A DNA stretch of 64,000 nucleotides, from contig NW_005197351.1 of assembly GCF_000372725.1 (NCBI RefSeq), positions 36,489 to 100,488 on the forward strand. The letters are read 5' to 3'. Positions within the stretch are counted from its first letter, which is position 1, and each line of letters starts with the position of its first letter. This DNA comes from Emiliania huxleyi CCMP1516 (Eukaryota > Haptophyta > Isochrysidales > Noelaerhabdaceae). The notes beneath the pieces were generated by a model. That model searched no databases. It was given only the letters and a program-made list of their open reading frames with translations, and had not been told where the DNA came from. This document shows positions 42,212 to 52,581 of this stretch, in pieces. A program made the position numbers and the translations under genes.

Positions 42212-43435
42212 TCAACCCTCCGCCTCTCTCTCGCCGTCGGCACCGTCGCCTCCCCTCCTCGCGACGCCGGAGCGGCGGAGCGGGAGGCCCATCTCGACGC
42301 CGGCGGCCTCCGGCAAAAGCTGCCAGTGCACGCCGTCGCTCGAGTGCAGCAGGCCGATCGCGGACTGGTGCGTCTGCGTCTCCGCCTCGCCCATCAGTGC
42401 CATCCACCAGCAGTCGCCCTCGGCCCAGACGAAGGGAGCGCCGTACCGGCCCGCCGTCCAGCGCGCCTCGCCCACCGAGAGGGCGCCCCGCCGCTGCCAC
42501 GAGATCAGGTCGTCCTTCGAGACCGCGTGCGCGAGGTGCTGCGACTTGAGCCCCTCGCTGTAGATCATGACGGCGTCGGAACGGCGCCGGAAGACGGCGA
42601 CGTTCTCGACGCCGTCCGGCGCGCGGCTCGACGTCCCGATGAGCGGCGCCTCGCGCGAGAGAACCTACGGGGCGCACCGTGCAGCGCCTCGCCCGCTCCG
42701 CTCGGGAGAGGCATCCCACCGGCCTGCTCGGCTGCACCTCCCACCTCTGCAGGTCGGGGTCGGTGCTCACCGCCTGGCCGAGCAGGTTTGCCCGCCGCCG
42801 ATCGCCCCTCTGCCGCTTCGTGCTCCCCACAAAGAAGCAGTGCAGCCGCCCCTCCGAGTCGAGCACGAGTGTGGGGTCGATGGCGCGCCTAAAAAGAAAT
42901 ATCCGCCTAAAGAACAAATGTGGCGGCGAAATTGTGTGGCGTCGTCTGCGCGCCCTCCGGTATTCCACGGCAGCGTGAGCGCCTCGCGCAGGAAGGGGCG
43001 CGGCTCGCTCCAGATCTCGCTGCCGTCGTCGCGCCGCGAGAAGAACAGGCCCGAGGACTTGCCTCCGAGCGACTTGTCCGGGTAGGCCTGGAAAGCGATG
43101 ATGGTGGCGTTGTCCCAGCGGATCGGCGCGTCGGGCGAGGCAAAGCCGGGCGGAGTAATGTCGCTGGGCTCGCTGAAGGTCTGCCAGTCTCGAGTGACGA
43201 CGCGCGAGACGTAGTAGTCCTTGGCGCCTGCGCTGGTGAACATCGCCGCCGGATTGCCACGGAAGTAAGTGAAGAAGAGCTCGGCCTCACCGGCCTCATT
43301 CAGACGCACGGCCGGATCTCGCACGCGGCCCGGCAACGAAAAGACTGGATTGAACAGAGACCGCTTGGCACACGACGAGCTGTTGCGCCGGAGCGATGGG
43401 AACGAGAGCAGTGCCGGAAGCAGCACGTGCTGCAT
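42212..43435 (-). CDS. Five-bladed beta-propeller glycosidase-like protein (GH43/GH32 fold)
   Basis: Exons in three frames: MQHVLLPALLSF to RVRDPAVRLNEAGEAELFFT and PDAPIRWDNATIIAFQAYPD (43435 to about 42955), then AIDPTLVLDSEGRLHCFFVG (about 42890-42740), then MIYSEGLKSQHLAHAVSKDD, GAPFVWAEGDCWWMALMGE and the stop at 42212. RDPAV and DPTLV are the strand-start Asp motifs that recur in each blade. Introns are short; the one near 42892-42945 ends TTTCTTTTTAG. Substrate and catalytic triad cannot be assigned. The C-terminal part after VHWQLLPEA is weak. Confidence 0.65.
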
Positions 43436-43639
43436 GGCCGAGGTACGGCAGCTGCAGCAGCGGCAACTCTTGCTCGACGACCGTCTGCCGCCTTGACTTT
43501 TCTGGCCGCTGACTTTGGCGGACCTGCGTGTCCGGGCCCGGGCAGCGTGCGACGGCGAGGCAGGGTTTGGCAGCGAGGATGGCGTGCTGCCGACTTTGGG
43601 GTGACGGAAACCCCAGGAAAAAAAGAAAATGCTCCGCAC

Positions 43640-44590
43640 GGCCAAGATAGGGCAGGAAAAAAATCGCGGCGCGGCTGTCCGTTGGGCGCCTGGTAAAACG
43701 GCCGCACGTGAACATGGGGCACGGTAAGATTAGTGTCCGAAGGAATCAAGGCAGGGCAGTGAGCTCGCAGGCTGCTCAGTCGCCATCGCCGCGTGTCAAG
43801 TCAGGACAGAGGACACGCCCGGCGGGTATCTACTGCTGCGGCGTCTGTGGCTGAATGAGGTGCAGTGTTCCCGTGTCGGGAGTCGTGGTCGACACTCTAG
43901 AGTTGACGGGGTCTAGAGTTGACGGTTGCAACTGGGTGTGCGCGAGCGGCGCCCACCTACAGTAGCGGGGGACATGGAGATGGCTCCTGACCAACCGAGG
44001 TTCATGGACGAGACCGTGGTCGTGGAGAGCAAGGCTGTAGCCGTTCGCGTCAGACGTGCTACTGTACACCAGAGGGGAAACGCGCCAAGGCATGTTGTCG
44101 CCGCGACGCGGTCAAGGCCTCGGAGGGCTGGTCCCAGGCAGAAGGAGAATCGGTGAGGAGATTGATTGGGACTCTTGCGCGAATGCATGGACAAGGCCAG
44201 GTGGGAAGGCCATTCGCTGTCTTCAAGCCCTTCAAGCCCGAGCGTTTGTTCAAATAGCGGAAGACTGCGGCGTAATGAGTCTGACCTCGCTGACGCTGCC
44301 ATATGCGATATCGGCACTCGAGGGCGCAGGGCTAGATATGAATTCGCCATGGAGCCGTGGTTGTCATGGACGCGCACATTGTCAGCGGGTGCTTCTGCTG
44401 ACAGGGCGCATTGCGATGACCGGGTGGCGCGCCGCTGCCAGGTCGGGGCAGCGCTGGCTAGGCGGGGGCATGGTCAGTCTGCAAAGAATCGTACGAGCAG
44501 CGTGTCGGTAGCCGCCAATGGTGAGTGTCCTTGTACGAGACTGATGTGTACACGAGAGGTCGGTTCTGTGTAGGAGGGTAGTCGTTGGGG
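43640..44590. other. Intergenic without recognised gene
   Basis: Overlapping frames of 80-180 codons on both strands, none with a recognisable motif. A short direct duplication TCTAGAGTTGACGG sits at about 43895-43925. Confidence 0.4.
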
Positions 44591-44689
44591 ACGTGCTGCG
44601 GTTATTGTTTAGCAGGGGAAAGGAGCGCGTGCAGCCCAGCTCGGCGGCCGCGGCACAGGACGCTAGCGAGCGCTGCGAGGCAGTGGGCC

Positions 44690-45027
44690 CAGGTTGCAAC
44701 ACCTGTTCCGCACTGTGCTGTGAATCGAGCGGCAACCAACAGCTCTCAGGACCACCCGGTGCTGGGGTGCTGCCAGCAACCAACCAACTCACCGGCGAGC
44801 GGAGCGAGCCGAAGAGCTGGGGCCGAATTGGCGCTGTGAACGTCGTTTTGAACCGATGTTTCGGCGGGCACGTCGCACCTACGTGGCGGGCCACCGGGGC
44901 CCGCCCCGCGCGGATGCCGACGAGGATCACGGTGCGCTATCTGGGCTTGGAGGTCGGCAAAAAGGTCGCGCGACCCGACACCAAGGGGGAGTTGCTCGAG
45001 CTGGCCGCCAAGAGGCTCAACTTATCT
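44690..45027 (+). repeat. Segmental repeat E, copy 1
   Basis: 338 bp that match 49442-49799 closely, apart from two small indels. A part of the left end recurs in reverse complement at about 45370-45470. Confidence 0.9.
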
Positions 45028-45177
45028 ACGCCGGCCTCGCGCATCTTTGCGGCCTCCCCTACGAGCGGCCTGTATTGCACCATAGGTCGTCGGCTTTGCC
45101 GACCGACGGGCGACGTGGACGGGACAGTCACAGCGACTCGAAGGGACGTGCGAGCCACGTACCCGAACAAGCACTGA
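44914..45177 (+). CDS. ORF with a doublecortin/ubiquitin-like start
   Basis: From ATG 44914: MPTRITVRYLGLEVGKKVAR, then ELLELAAKRLNLSTPASRIF. A beta-grasp-like opening of the DCX/KHA kind (RITVRY.G...G..V..P...ELL..A...L.L..PA.RIF) is plausible. The last 40 residues are weak. The first two thirds lie inside segmental repeat E, so this could be an exon carried by a repeat. Confidence 0.35.
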   Translation: MPTRITVRYLGLEVGKKVARPDTKGELLELAAKRLNLSTPASRIFAASPTSGLYCTIGRRLCRPTGDVDGTVTATRRDVRATYPNKH

Positions 45178-45203
45178 GAACGGGGCATTCCACCCGCACT
45201 GTT

Positions 45204-45343
45204 GCACTGGTGGGATAGGGTCGATTCCGCATGGTACGGGACCCCTCGATCGTCTCGCCCTCCCTCACTGGTGTGTTCATTGCATCATTGAGGGGGGTTA
45301 TATAACAAACACGGTACAGGATCGAGGTGTACGCTGCTGAAGC
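45204..45343. mobile_element. MITE, second copy of the 149-bp family
   Basis: Related to 38093-38221 over the whole length with small indels (GTGTGTTCATTG, GGTACAGGATCGAGGTG shared). Confidence 0.8.
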
Positions 45344-45567
45344 GTGCACCTACATAGTGCGGGACCTGGGGCAGCAACCAACAACCTGGATGGGGACGGG
45401 GTGCTGCTCAACCGGCGGCAACCAGCAGCGTTCACAGCAGTGTGCGGAACAGGTGTTGCAACCTGGTAATAAGACGGCTCGCTGGCCTGGTGGCGCAGGT
45501 TGTGTGAGAATTCTTTTTTCACACACGAGGGAGTTTCGTTGTAAAATTCTTTTTTCAGTGCTTTCAC

Positions 45568-45620
45568 GCGCCAGTTCGCACCTGTGTCGAGCCTGTTTGC
45601 TGTGAGAGAGAGTTGTAAAA
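45568..45620. repeat. Dispersed 50-bp repeat, copy 1
   Basis: CGCGCCAGTTCGCACCTGTG with its continuation recurs at 46793-46843, just upstream of the ankyrin/U-box start. GAATTCTTTTTTC just upstream resembles the end of family A. Confidence 0.8.
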
Positions 45621-45989
45621 AACAATGCTCAATGGAGGGGACCGGCTCTAGAGTCAAAACAACGTGTTGGGCGTGCATGTGCCATGTGAGATTAATTACA
45701 AATGGGTAGAGGGGAGCGCTGCTTTAAAAAGCAGAGGGCCCAGAGGGCCCGAGATCAGCGTCTTCAAAGGGTGGCTGTCCTCTTCGCTGAGCGCACAGCC
45801 ACGGTGCCAGCCTTGCCATACGGTCTGCTTGCATGTTCCTGGCAGTCGCCGTCGCAGCGCCAATAGGCACCGCTCGCCAACAGGTTAGCCATACCGAGGC
45901 GGGTCCGTTCGTGAACGCCGCAGGGTCTCAACCCCTGGGCCAGTTGTTGGTGGAACCACCTCAAGGCCGGCGCGCGTGCGCGGGCGATG

Positions 45990-46565
45990 GACTACGCCAG
46001 CAGCTGTAGCCCTAACGCACTGTTCTGGGCACTGGCCGAGCTCACATGAAGAAGCACTGGAACAGCAGGAGGACCGACTGCGCGAACGGCTGGAAAGAAG
46101 AATAGTAATTGCCAACATTGTAGCCGGCAAACGTGCACGTGACGTGAAAGACGCAACAATCGCAGTGAATGCTGACTTGAGATTGTCGAGGAAAAGAAGG
46201 CGAGGCGGCTTGGTGGCAGGTCTAGGAGCGGCTGACGTGTCACCCTTGGTCTGCTCAGCATCCGTGGGCTCCAGCGCCGGCACTGGCGCCGGTGCTTCGC
46301 TGCAGCAGCATCTGGCAATGCAGATCACGGTGACGGCTGGAATGGCAATCAAGGCTTGACCGAGTAGTCCCACAACAGTCGGGACGAGGGGGGCAGTGGC
46401 CAGGAAGAGAGCTGCGGAGGTCCAAAAGAAGGGACGAGACAAAGCCGGCGCCTGCGCGGGCCGCAATCGTAAATTCTTTTCTGGCGAGTTTGATTCATTC
46501 TTCGGCAGGCGGCGTGTGTGTGTGTGTGTGTGAGTGTGGCAGGCGGCGGACCAGCTGAGTAACAA
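45990..46565 (-). pseudogene. Acyltransferase-3 family fragment, disrupted
   Basis: A minus frame has two hydrophobic spans (SAALFLATAPLVPTVVGLLG, ALIAIPAVTVICIARCCC) and RLLFLDNLKSAFTAIVAS, the LDNLK start typical of algal membrane acyltransferases. The expected continuation HVTCTFAGYNVGNYYSSFQP is present but in the next frame, and reading ends soon after (FQCFFM then stop, about 46045). A frameshift near 46150 plus loss of the remaining membrane spans makes it a broken gene, unless the frame change is a sequencing error and a further exon lies downstream. Confidence 0.5.
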
Positions 46566-46891
46566 ACTTTCGCAAGCTCAGCACCTCGATGAGGTCACAT
46601 GGACCACCAAGAACTGGCACGGGCTGCAGATGCAGCGCTTGTCTGTCGTTCTCCACACCGCCGTGGCGTGGCAGACGGTGAACGAGCTAGCGTGCGGGGA
46701 CAGCGGCATTGTGCACGGGGCTAAGTGCATTGCCGTTCTTAACGGAGTCGCTTAGGCGGCTCCGGTGGTGTGCCTGTGATAGTACTAGCACGCGCCAGTT
46801 CGCACCTGTGTCGAGCCTGTCTGCTGTGAGAGAGAGTTGTCCTGCGACATTCTTCACATGGTTTTTAAATTCTTTTCTTCTGCGGTACGAG

Positions 46892-49009
46892 ATGCCGGTC
46901 TCGAGCGGCGCGGGCGGCGCATGCTCGGCGGCGGGAGCGAGTGCCGCGGCTTCTTCCGGCTTGGGCAGCCTTCCCGCAGAGGCGGCGAGAGCGGCTGGGC
47001 GAGGCGACGAGGCGGCGCTGCTGGCGTGGCTCGACAGTGGCGGGCGGGTCAACGCGACTTGCGGGGTAGGCAATGTGAGCGGCATCACCGCGCTGGCGCT
47101 CGCCGCCACCAAAGGCCACGAGCGAGTGGTCGAGCTGCTGCTGCAGCGCGGCGCGGAGATCAACCAGCAGGACAGCAGAGGCCACACCGCGCTGATGCAC
47201 GCCGCCACCAACGGCCACGAGCGGGTGGTCGAGCTGCTGCTGCAACGCGGCGCGGATGCCAACTTGCAGAGGAGCGAAGGCGGCACCGCGCTGATGCTAG
47301 CCGCCGCTCACGGCCACGAGCGGGTGGTCGACCTGCTGCTGCAGCGCGGCGCGGAGATCAACATGCAGAACAGCAAAGGCGTCACCGCGCTGATGCTCGC
47401 CGCCAGCAAAGGTCACCCCGCCGTCGTGCTCCGCCTGCTGCGGGCGGGCGCGGATACAAAGCTGCGCACTGAAAGCGGCAAGTCCGCGCTGCAACTGGCG
47501 AAGGAAGGGGGCCACAGCGCGTGCGTCGAGGCCTTCCGGCAGCACGTCGCGGAGGTGACTGCGAGCCGGCGCGAGGCGGCGGCGGGCGGCGCGGGCGGCG
47601 CTTCCTCGGGCGAGGCGGTGGCGGGCGCGAGTGCCGCGGCCTCTTCGAGCTCATTGGGCATCCTTCCCGCAGAGGCCAGGCAAGCAGCCCTCCAAGGCGA
47701 CGAGGCGGCGCTGCTAGCGTGGCTCGACAGCGGCGGGCGGGTCAATGCGACTTGCGGGGTAGGCAACGAGAGCGGCGTCACCGCGCTGATGTTCGCCGCC
47801 CGCTGCGGCCACGAGTGGGTGGTCGACTTGCTGCTGCAGCGCGGCGCGGAGATCAACACGCAGAACGGCAACGGCTTCACCGCGCTGATGGACGCCGCCA
47901 GCTTCGGCCACGAGCGGGTGGTCGAGCTGCTGCTGCAGCGCGGCGCGGAGATCAACATGCAGGACAGCAACGGCGTCACCGCGCTGATGAGCGCCGCCGC
48001 TCACGGCCACGAGCCGGTGGTCGACCTGCTGCTGCAGCGCGGCGCGGAGATCAACCAGCAGGACAGCAGAGGCGGCACCGCGCTGATGCTCGCCGCCCAC
48101 CACGGCCACGAGCGGGTGGTCGAGTTGCTGCTGCGGCGCGGCGCGGAGATCGACCAGCAGCACAGCGACGGCGGCACCGCACTGATGCTCGCCGCCCAGG
48201 AAGGCCACGAGCGGGTGGTCGAGCTGCTGCTTCGGCACGGCGCAGAGGTCGACGAGCAGGACAGCGACGGCGGCACCGCGCTGATGGTCGCCGCCATCCA
48301 AGGCCGCACCGCCATCGTGCTCCGTTTGCTACGGGCGGGCGCGGACACGTCACTGCGCTCGGAGAACGGCAGGACGGCGCTGCAGATTGCCAAGAGGAAT
48401 GGCCACGCCGAGTGCGTGCGCGCCATCGAGGAGCATGCGGCGGCGGAGGCGGCGGCGGAGGCGGAGATGAGGGAGGCGGTGAGAGCGGCGGCAGAGGCGG
48501 AGGCGACGCGGCATGCCGAGGTGCTGCTGGCGGAGGAGGAGGCGGAGAAGGAGGCGGGGGGGCGCGACAAGGAGAGCAAGAAGGGCAAGAAGAAGAAGAA
48601 GAAGGGGAAGGGCGGAGGCGGCGGCGCTGGGTCGTCGCGGGAGCCTGAGGATGAGGCAGCGCTGGCGGCGGGAGAGGAGGCGGAGTTGGCGGCGGCGCTA
48701 GAGGAGAGCGCGAGGCTGGAGGAGAGGCGGGCGCCCGACGAGCAAGCCTCGACCTCTTTGGCTGCAGAGAGGCCACCTTCGGTGGAGGAGGAGGAGCCGC
48801 CGGACGACTTCGTCTGCCCGATCACGACCGAGGTGATGAGCGACCCGGTGATGGCGGCGGATGGGCACTCATACGAGCGGACGGCGATCGAGCGCTGGCT
48901 CGCGACCAAGTCGACGAGTCCTCTGACAGGGGGCGAGCTCGACCACACTTGTATCTTCCCAAACCACTCGCTGCGTCGGATGATCCGAGAGTGGCAGAAG
49001 GCGCAGTGA
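46892..49009 (+). CDS. Ankyrin-repeat protein with C-terminal U-box (E3 ligase)
   Basis: Single exon, 705 residues. The methionine at 46892 (MPVSSGAGGACSAAGASAAA) is chosen because the upstream in-frame part comes from the dispersed 50-bp repeat. Two ankyrin blocks follow, each opened by DEAALLAWLDSGGRVNATCG: about 4 repeats, a linker rich in Ala/Gly, then about 7 repeats (GHERVVELLLQRGAEIN type). After a Glu/Ala coil and a Lys-rich linker comes a U-box (PDDFVCPITTEVMSDPVMAA, YERTAIERWL). U-box proteins are ubiquitin ligases. The two blocks are near copies, showing internal duplication. Confidence 0.92.
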   Translation: MPVSSGAGGACSAAGASAAASSGLGSLPAEAARAAGRGDEAALLAWLDSGGRVNATCGVGNVSGITALALAATKGHERVVELLLQRGAEINQQDSRGHTALMHAATNGHERVVELLLQRGADANLQRSEGGTALMLAAAHGHERVVDLLLQRGAEINMQNSKGVTALMLAASKGHPAVVLRLLRAGADTKLRTESGKSALQLAKEGGHSACVEAFRQHVAEVTASRREAAAGGAGGASSGEAVAGASAAASSSSLGILPAEARQAALQGDEAALLAWLDSGGRVNATCGVGNESGVTALMFAARCGHEWVVDLLLQRGAEINTQNGNGFTALMDAASFGHERVVELLLQRGAEINMQDSNGVTALMSAAAHGHEPVVDLLLQRGAEINQQDSRGGTALMLAAHHGHERVVELLLRRGAEIDQQHSDGGTALMLAAQEGHERVVELLLRHGAEVDEQDSDGGTALMVAAIQGRTAIVLRLLRAGADTSLRSENGRTALQIAKRNGHAECVRAIEEHAAAEAAAEAEMREAVRAAAEAEATRHAEVLLAEEEAEKEAGGRDKESKKGKKKKKKGKGGGGGAGSSREPEDEAALAAGEEAELAAALEESARLEERRAPDEQASTSLAAERPPSVEEEEPPDDFVCPITTEVMSDPVMAADGHSYERTAIERWLATKSTSPLTGGELDHTCIFPNHSLRRMIREWQKAQ

Positions 49010-49441
49010 CCCCCCCTCGCCTAGTTTCCTCTTTCTCGCATGCACTGACGTGCAACTGAGTGTCTAATTCCTCTATATGTCTATATGTCTAGTTGGAGTT
49101 GCGCCTTCCATCGCAAAGCGCCGGGCACCTCTCGGCGACGCCAGGCACCGCCACCGCTCACACCGGGAGAAGGTGCGCGAGACCGGGCGCGTTCGGGAGC
49201 GATGCTTGATCCGATGCAACTTCTGAAGGTGAAGCGCACCCCGGCGGGCCAGGCGCGCGTGCAGGCAGTTCTTGGTTAAAGGGAGAGGCTCTGAGTTGCA
49301 CAGGGCGGTTGTGCGCCCCGGGCCTCCTGTGACAGCATCGGCGATGGCCCCCGTCGCGGCTAGCGGGCCCTTGGTGCTGGCTGCAGGCAACCTCGACGGC
49401 ACGGCAACGTCATGGCTCGAGGCCAACTGGATGTTCTTCTC
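49010..49441. other. Intergenic between the ankyrin/U-box gene and repeat E
   Basis: Nothing recognised. Confidence 0.35.
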
Positions 49442-49799
49442 CAGGTTGCAACACCTGTTCCGCACAGTGCTGTGAATCGAGCGGCAACCAACAGCTCGCA
49501 GGACCCCCCGGTGCTGGGGTGCTGCCAGCAACCAACCAACTCGCCGGCGAGCGGAGCGAGCCGAAGAGCTGGGGCCAAATTGGCAAATTGGCGCTGTGAA
49601 CGTCGTTTTGAACCGATGTTTCGGCGGGCACGTCGCACCTACGTGGCGGGCCACCGGGGCCCGGCAGCAGGGCGCCCCCGCGCGGATGCCGACGAGGATC
49701 ACGGTGCGCTATCTGGGCTTGGAGGTCGGCAAAAAGGTCGCGCGACCCGACACCAAGGGGGAGTTGCTCGAGCTGGCCGCCAAGAGGCTCAACTTATCT
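49442..49799 (+). repeat. Segmental repeat E, copy 2
   Basis: Second copy of 44690-45027. Immediately after it the sequence changes to AT-richer GATTTTGCCGATTTTGCC-type repeats (about 49835-49860). Confidence 0.9.
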
Positions 49800-49993
49800 G
49801 GGTTTTTCCAGGTATACCCGCAAAATACCCGGTATTTTGCCGATTTTGCCGATTTTGCCACCAAGAAGGCACTCCGACTCGCTTTGATTTCCGTGAGGCA
49901 ACTGGTATCCCGTACCACTTTTTGATTAGTTCAGGCCTAGGGTTTGATTAGCCAAAAACTCCCATATACCGGTAAATATTCAACACTGCCAGG

Positions 49994-50994
49994 AATGGTT
50001 GGGTAGTAGGGCTAGAGGGTCGCTCTACACTTAGCCTCTGCAGCGAGCAAGCGCTCAACTTAGCCCCCGCACGGAGCCGGGCTCAGACTTAGACCCTCAT
50101 GGTCGGGGGCCATGAACTTAGACGACATAAGGCCAACTCCGGGTAAAACCCGGGTATCCTGAAAAGCTTTCAGGTTTACCCGAAAAATACCTGGACGCGT
50201 CCCGACCAACGTTTGCCGCGCACGACGCCATCTCCCAGGGCCTGTGGAGAGGTATTTTCTTCTCAATAACAAGGCTGTGGACGCGTCCCGACCAACGTAT
50301 GCCGCGCCGCGCACGACGCCATATCGCCTTGTCCCAGGGCCAGTGCGCTACTTGCGGCGCGCAACGCCTGCTCAAGTACGCGCAATGTACCATATGCTGC
50401 CGCTATGCGTGCCTAAGGCGGCTGCGGCGAAGCGGCGGGCGCGGCATGCCGATGGCAGTGCGGACGATGCGGTTGCGATGTGTTCTGCTTCAAGATCGTG
50501 GCGGTGCTTGGCATGCACTTCTGCGATCCCAATCAGCTCATCGCAACGAAGCAGCGCAACAAGCTGGCTGCTGCCAACAAGGCCCTATGCTACCTCACGC
50601 GCGGATCGTTCAAAGAGGACCAGCATACACAGGCTTCTCTGACACGCGTTTGTTTGAGCTTGAGGCTATTTGTGAGAACTGTTTGGCGAGAAGTCGCCGA
50701 AGATTGCGCTCAAGAAGCAGCAACGAGAATCGGAAGAGGAGGATGCTGAGGCGGCGATTGCTGAGCATGAGAAGGATCGATCGCCCGCCGCAGGCGAAGA
50801 AAATTTGGGGGCTGCGCCGTATCGTTGTACGTTGATCACGGTGGGAGCCTCTTGGCCCCAGGCCGTCCACGGCCGACTTAGCCGATGTAAGAGGCTCCCG
50901 CTGATCTTAGACCGCGCAAGCACTCCAGCGTGGCTAGCCACACTTAGACCCGTTAGGCCTCCAGGCTCAGAACTTAGACTACTACCCAACCAGT
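49994..50994. mobile_element. 1-kb TIR element with 8-bp target duplication, hAT-like
   Basis: The left end AATGGTTGGGTAGTAG and the reverse complement of the right end (ACTGGTTGGGTAGTAG) match at 15 of 16 positions. CTGCCAGG flanks both sides (49986-49993 and 50995-51002), an 8-bp duplication as made by hAT transposases. Near both ends ACTTAGACC/ACTTAGCC motifs recur (subterminal repeats). No intact transposase is seen. Confidence 0.85.
50299..50835 (+). CDS. ORF inside the hAT-like element
   Basis: One frame begins with a Cys-rich stretch (CATCGAQRLLKYAQCTICCR); other frames of the same region read like protein too (CDPNQLIATKQRNKLAAANK at about 50520-50580; KIALKKQQRESEEEDAEAAI at about 50705-50770). 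Several exons or a decayed gene would explain the change of frame. It may be passenger or transposase-related sequence; family unknown. Confidence 0.3.
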   Translation: MPRRARRHIALSQGQCATCGAQRLLKYAQCTICCRYACLRRLRRSGGRGMPMAVRTMRLRCVLLQDRGGAWHALLRSQSAHRNEAAQQAGCCQQGPMLPHARIVQRGPAYTGFSDTRLFELEAICENCLARSRRRLRSRSSNENRKRRMLRRRLLSMRRIDRPPQAKKIWGLRRIVVR

Positions 50995-51320
50995 CTGCCA
51001 GGTAAGCTAAAAGTACGTACACTGAGAGGCCTAGAAATCGCGCGCCTCCCTCTCCCTTTTCTCCCAGTAAAAGTACGTACACTGAGAAAAATGAAAGGCC
51101 TTTTTGACCGCGCAAGATGTAAAGGGTGGCTAAGGCAAAGGTCTCTGGTGCCCGCAAGGCGCCCGCGTCGCAGACGCGGTACCATTGACAACACGAACAA
51201 ATAGCAAAATCCGAATATCGTGCACGAACTGTGTGATCTCACACGGGGGCAAGCCTTCAGCTGGTGCCAAGACTTCCGTAAAGTTGAAACCAGAACGTCC
51301 GCCAAATCCGTGCAAATTCT

Positions 51321-51490
51321 TCAACCGCCCCAGTTCCAGACGGCGCCGTCGGCGGTGAGGGCGAAACTTTGGTGGCCTGCTGCCGACACAGAGACCACGC
51401 GCTGCCCAGCGAAGGCCTCGGCCTTCTTTGGCAGCAGCTGGTGATGCAGGTCGCCGTGGCCCAGCTTGCCCCAGGCTCCACACAGCCTCA
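51321..51490 (-). pseudogene. RCC1-repeat remnant
   Basis: Minus frame WGKLGHGDLHHQLLPKKAEA, then RVVSVSAAGHQSFALTADGA and VWNWG, one full RCC1 blade. The reading ends at once and no other blades are found nearby, so it is a fragment; it could also be a terminal exon of a gene whose remainder I cannot see. Confidence 0.5.
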
Positions 51491-51619
51491 TGGCCCCAGC
51501 TTCACACAGCACCGGATGTCGACGGGGCCCTCGCAGCGAGAGAGGACGCGCACGAGGAGATCCTTGGGGAGGTCGAGGAGGCGGGCGGACGGCGGCGCGC
51601 GCGGCGAGGGCATAGCCTT

Positions 51620-52438
51620 TTATCTTGCTGAAACTGGCAGTGCGCATGCGCAGTTCAAGCGGCTGAGACGCTGCCGCTTCTCAGGCGAGCTCGTCCGGTG
51701 GAGGATCCATGAAGGATGGTCGCCCGCGCTCCGCCAGGCCAGGCTGATGTTTCGCCTGAATGCCTGCACGTGCAGCCAGCACTCAAACGAGCCGTAGTCC
51801 TTGGTGGCTCCCGTGAAGTTGCACACCGATTGCCCCTCCCGAGGCGTCACACCAGCAAAGTCCGGCGTGGCCAGCCGCCCAAAGGTAGCCCGGCTGAAGA
51901 TCATGTGCACATCATTGAGTTGCACCTTGGAGCACGCCGACGGGCCCCAGAAGCAGCGGTATGTCCAGGCGATGTTATCACAGTTGGGAAGCGAGCGATG
52001 GGAGACGCTGATGGGATAGGTGATCGTGTCAGGCCTGGTGCGAAGCACTCGCGCAAAGCGGACTCCAAAGCGAAGCTCGTGCTTGCGGATGCGCTCCTCG
52101 CATAGCACGATTTGCCGCCACTGCTGCTTTTGCACCTTGGATCTATTGCTGCCCAGTATCGAGTTGATGCGGAAGACGGTCGCGTTGGGCACGCAAGAGC
52201 CCAAAAATTGAGAGCGGCACCGATCGAGGTCTGATCCCGCTCGCCACAGCCCGGTGAGGCAGACTGCGACACCGCGCTCTGCGGCGCGAGACTGTCTAGC
52301 ACAGTTGCCTCTGGCCAGTTGAGCCATCAGAGTCGCCAGCCGCGGCGCGAGCAGGCCCCGGCCGTCCCAGAAAAAGAAAAACCGCCACAAAAGAGACAAT
52401 ATACATATGCAAAGATATACTGTAACGCGAATTTCCAC
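51620..52438 (-). CDS. Type II membrane protein, unknown (glycosyltransferase-like shape)
   Basis: A 272-residue ORF beginning MEIRVTVYLCICILSLLWRF, an N-terminal signal anchor, then a basic stem and a domain with many Cys and Trp residues (AVCLTGLWRAGSDLDRC, CDNIAWTYRCFWGPSACSKV, DYGSFECWLHVQAFRRN). The layout suits a Golgi glycosyltransferase, but I see no family motif. The last 30 residues look less like coding sequence. Confidence 0.5.
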   Translation of the reverse strand: MEIRVTVYLCICILSLLWRFFFFWDGRGLLAPRLATLMAQLARGNCARQSRAAERGVAVCLTGLWRAGSDLDRCRSQFLGSCVPNATVFRINSILGSNRSKVQKQQWRQIVLCEERIRKHELRFGVRFARVLRTRPDTITYPISVSHRSLPNCDNIAWTYRCFWGPSACSKVQLNDVHMIFSRATFGRLATPDFAGVTPREGQSVCNFTGATKDYGSFECWLHVQAFRRNISLAWRSAGDHPSWILHRTSSPEKRQRLSRLNCACALPVSAR

Positions 52439-52581
52439 TTAACCCACCGCGCAGCCCCGGACACGCCCCCGAGCGCCGCGCGATCTCCAGAGCCCTGGGT
52501 GTGAAGCGCGAGTTGTGGATCAGGATTCTGGATACGCTCAGCCAAGCTTATTTCTGGAGGCTTTCTTCGGTGCGCAATGCC

